Shown: positions 13,374 through 13,436 of the stretch, piece by piece
Position numbering within the stretch: position 1 is the stretch's first letter
Layout of the letters: each line of letters starts with the position of its first letter
Assembly: GCA_903868035.1 (NCBI GenBank)
Contig: CAIPTQ010000045.1
Span: 1 to 13,436 of the forward strand
DNA from: an uncultured Phycisphaerales bacterium
GTDB lineage: Bacteria > Planctomycetota > Phycisphaerae > WQYP01
Length of the DNA stretch: 13,436 nucleotides
Reading direction: 5' to 3'
Program-made: the position numbers and the translations under genes
Notes under the pieces: generated by a model
Told to the model about the DNA's origin: nothing
Database searches by the model: none
What the model saw: only the letters and a program-made list of their open reading frames with translations

Positions 13374-13436
13374 TCATTCCTGAATCAGATACTCCTCATA
13401 GCGGACCTGGAGCGCCGCCGCCAGCCGCTTGCCCAG
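13374..13436 (-). CDS. C-terminal end of an unidentified gene (runs off right edge)
   Basis: Read on the minus strand, an open frame enters from the right edge, encodes LGKRLAAALQVRYEEYLIQE (20 residues) and stops at TGA (13376-13374). The other two frames stop within the same stretch as well. I chose this one because its composition (Ala/Leu/Arg with Glu) is protein-like and its stop lies 34 bp before the XRE gene. I do not recognise it. It could be the toxin partner of the XRE protein or an unrelated gene. Confidence 0.35.
   Translation of the reverse strand: MGKRLAAALQVRYEEYLIQE

Overview
The window is about 13.4 kb of GC-rich bacterial chromosome with housekeeping and lipid-precursor genes. 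The likely source is a Planctomycetota (Phycisphaerae-like) or related PVC-group bacterium. I base this on the long B12-dependent ribonucleotide reductase with a C-terminal zinc ribbon, the HpnCDE squalene route, a trigger factor with an acidic N-terminal extension, and palindromic repeats in most intergenic gaps. This is inference from gene content, not a database match.

Layout. Positions 1-231 (minus) hold the first 77 codons of a trigger factor gene that continues past the left edge. A 1 kb AT-rich gap (232-1242) follows, with nested inverted repeats, two perfect DnaA-box matches and two promoter-like sequences. nrdJ fills 1243-4749 (plus) but is broken by one in-frame amber codon at 3196-3198. 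A strong intrinsic terminator follows at 4866-4907. Three minus-strand genes come next: a membrane-anchored 3D-domain protein (5025-5609), a TgpA-like membrane transglutaminase (5956-8259) and ispH (8395-9360). Divergent from ispH, on the plus strand, is the squalene operon hpnC-hpnD-hpnE (9504-12981). On the minus strand at the right end are an XRE/HigA-type regulator (12983-13339) and the last 20 codons of an unidentified gene.

How the genes fit together. IspH catalyses the last MEP-pathway step and makes IPP and DMAPP. After condensation to farnesyl diphosphate, HpnD, HpnC and HpnE turn two FPP into squalene, the precursor of hopanoids or sterols. The divergent ispH/hpnC pair therefore joins isoprenoid supply to triterpenoid synthesis. 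The other genes serve dNTP synthesis (nrdJ), nascent-protein folding (tig) and, probably, cell-envelope work (transglutaminase and 3D protein).

Most notable: (i) two copies of a REP-like palindrome lie in frame inside hpnE, encode the same decapeptide twice, and match a three-copy array just upstream of hpnC; (ii) nrdJ has an amber codon between two otherwise well conserved halves; (iii) several unrelated palindrome families sit at gene borders; (iv) the nrdJ upstream region has DnaA boxes and a structured leader. I found no CRISPR array, transposase, tRNA, rRNA or recognisable new multi-gene system.
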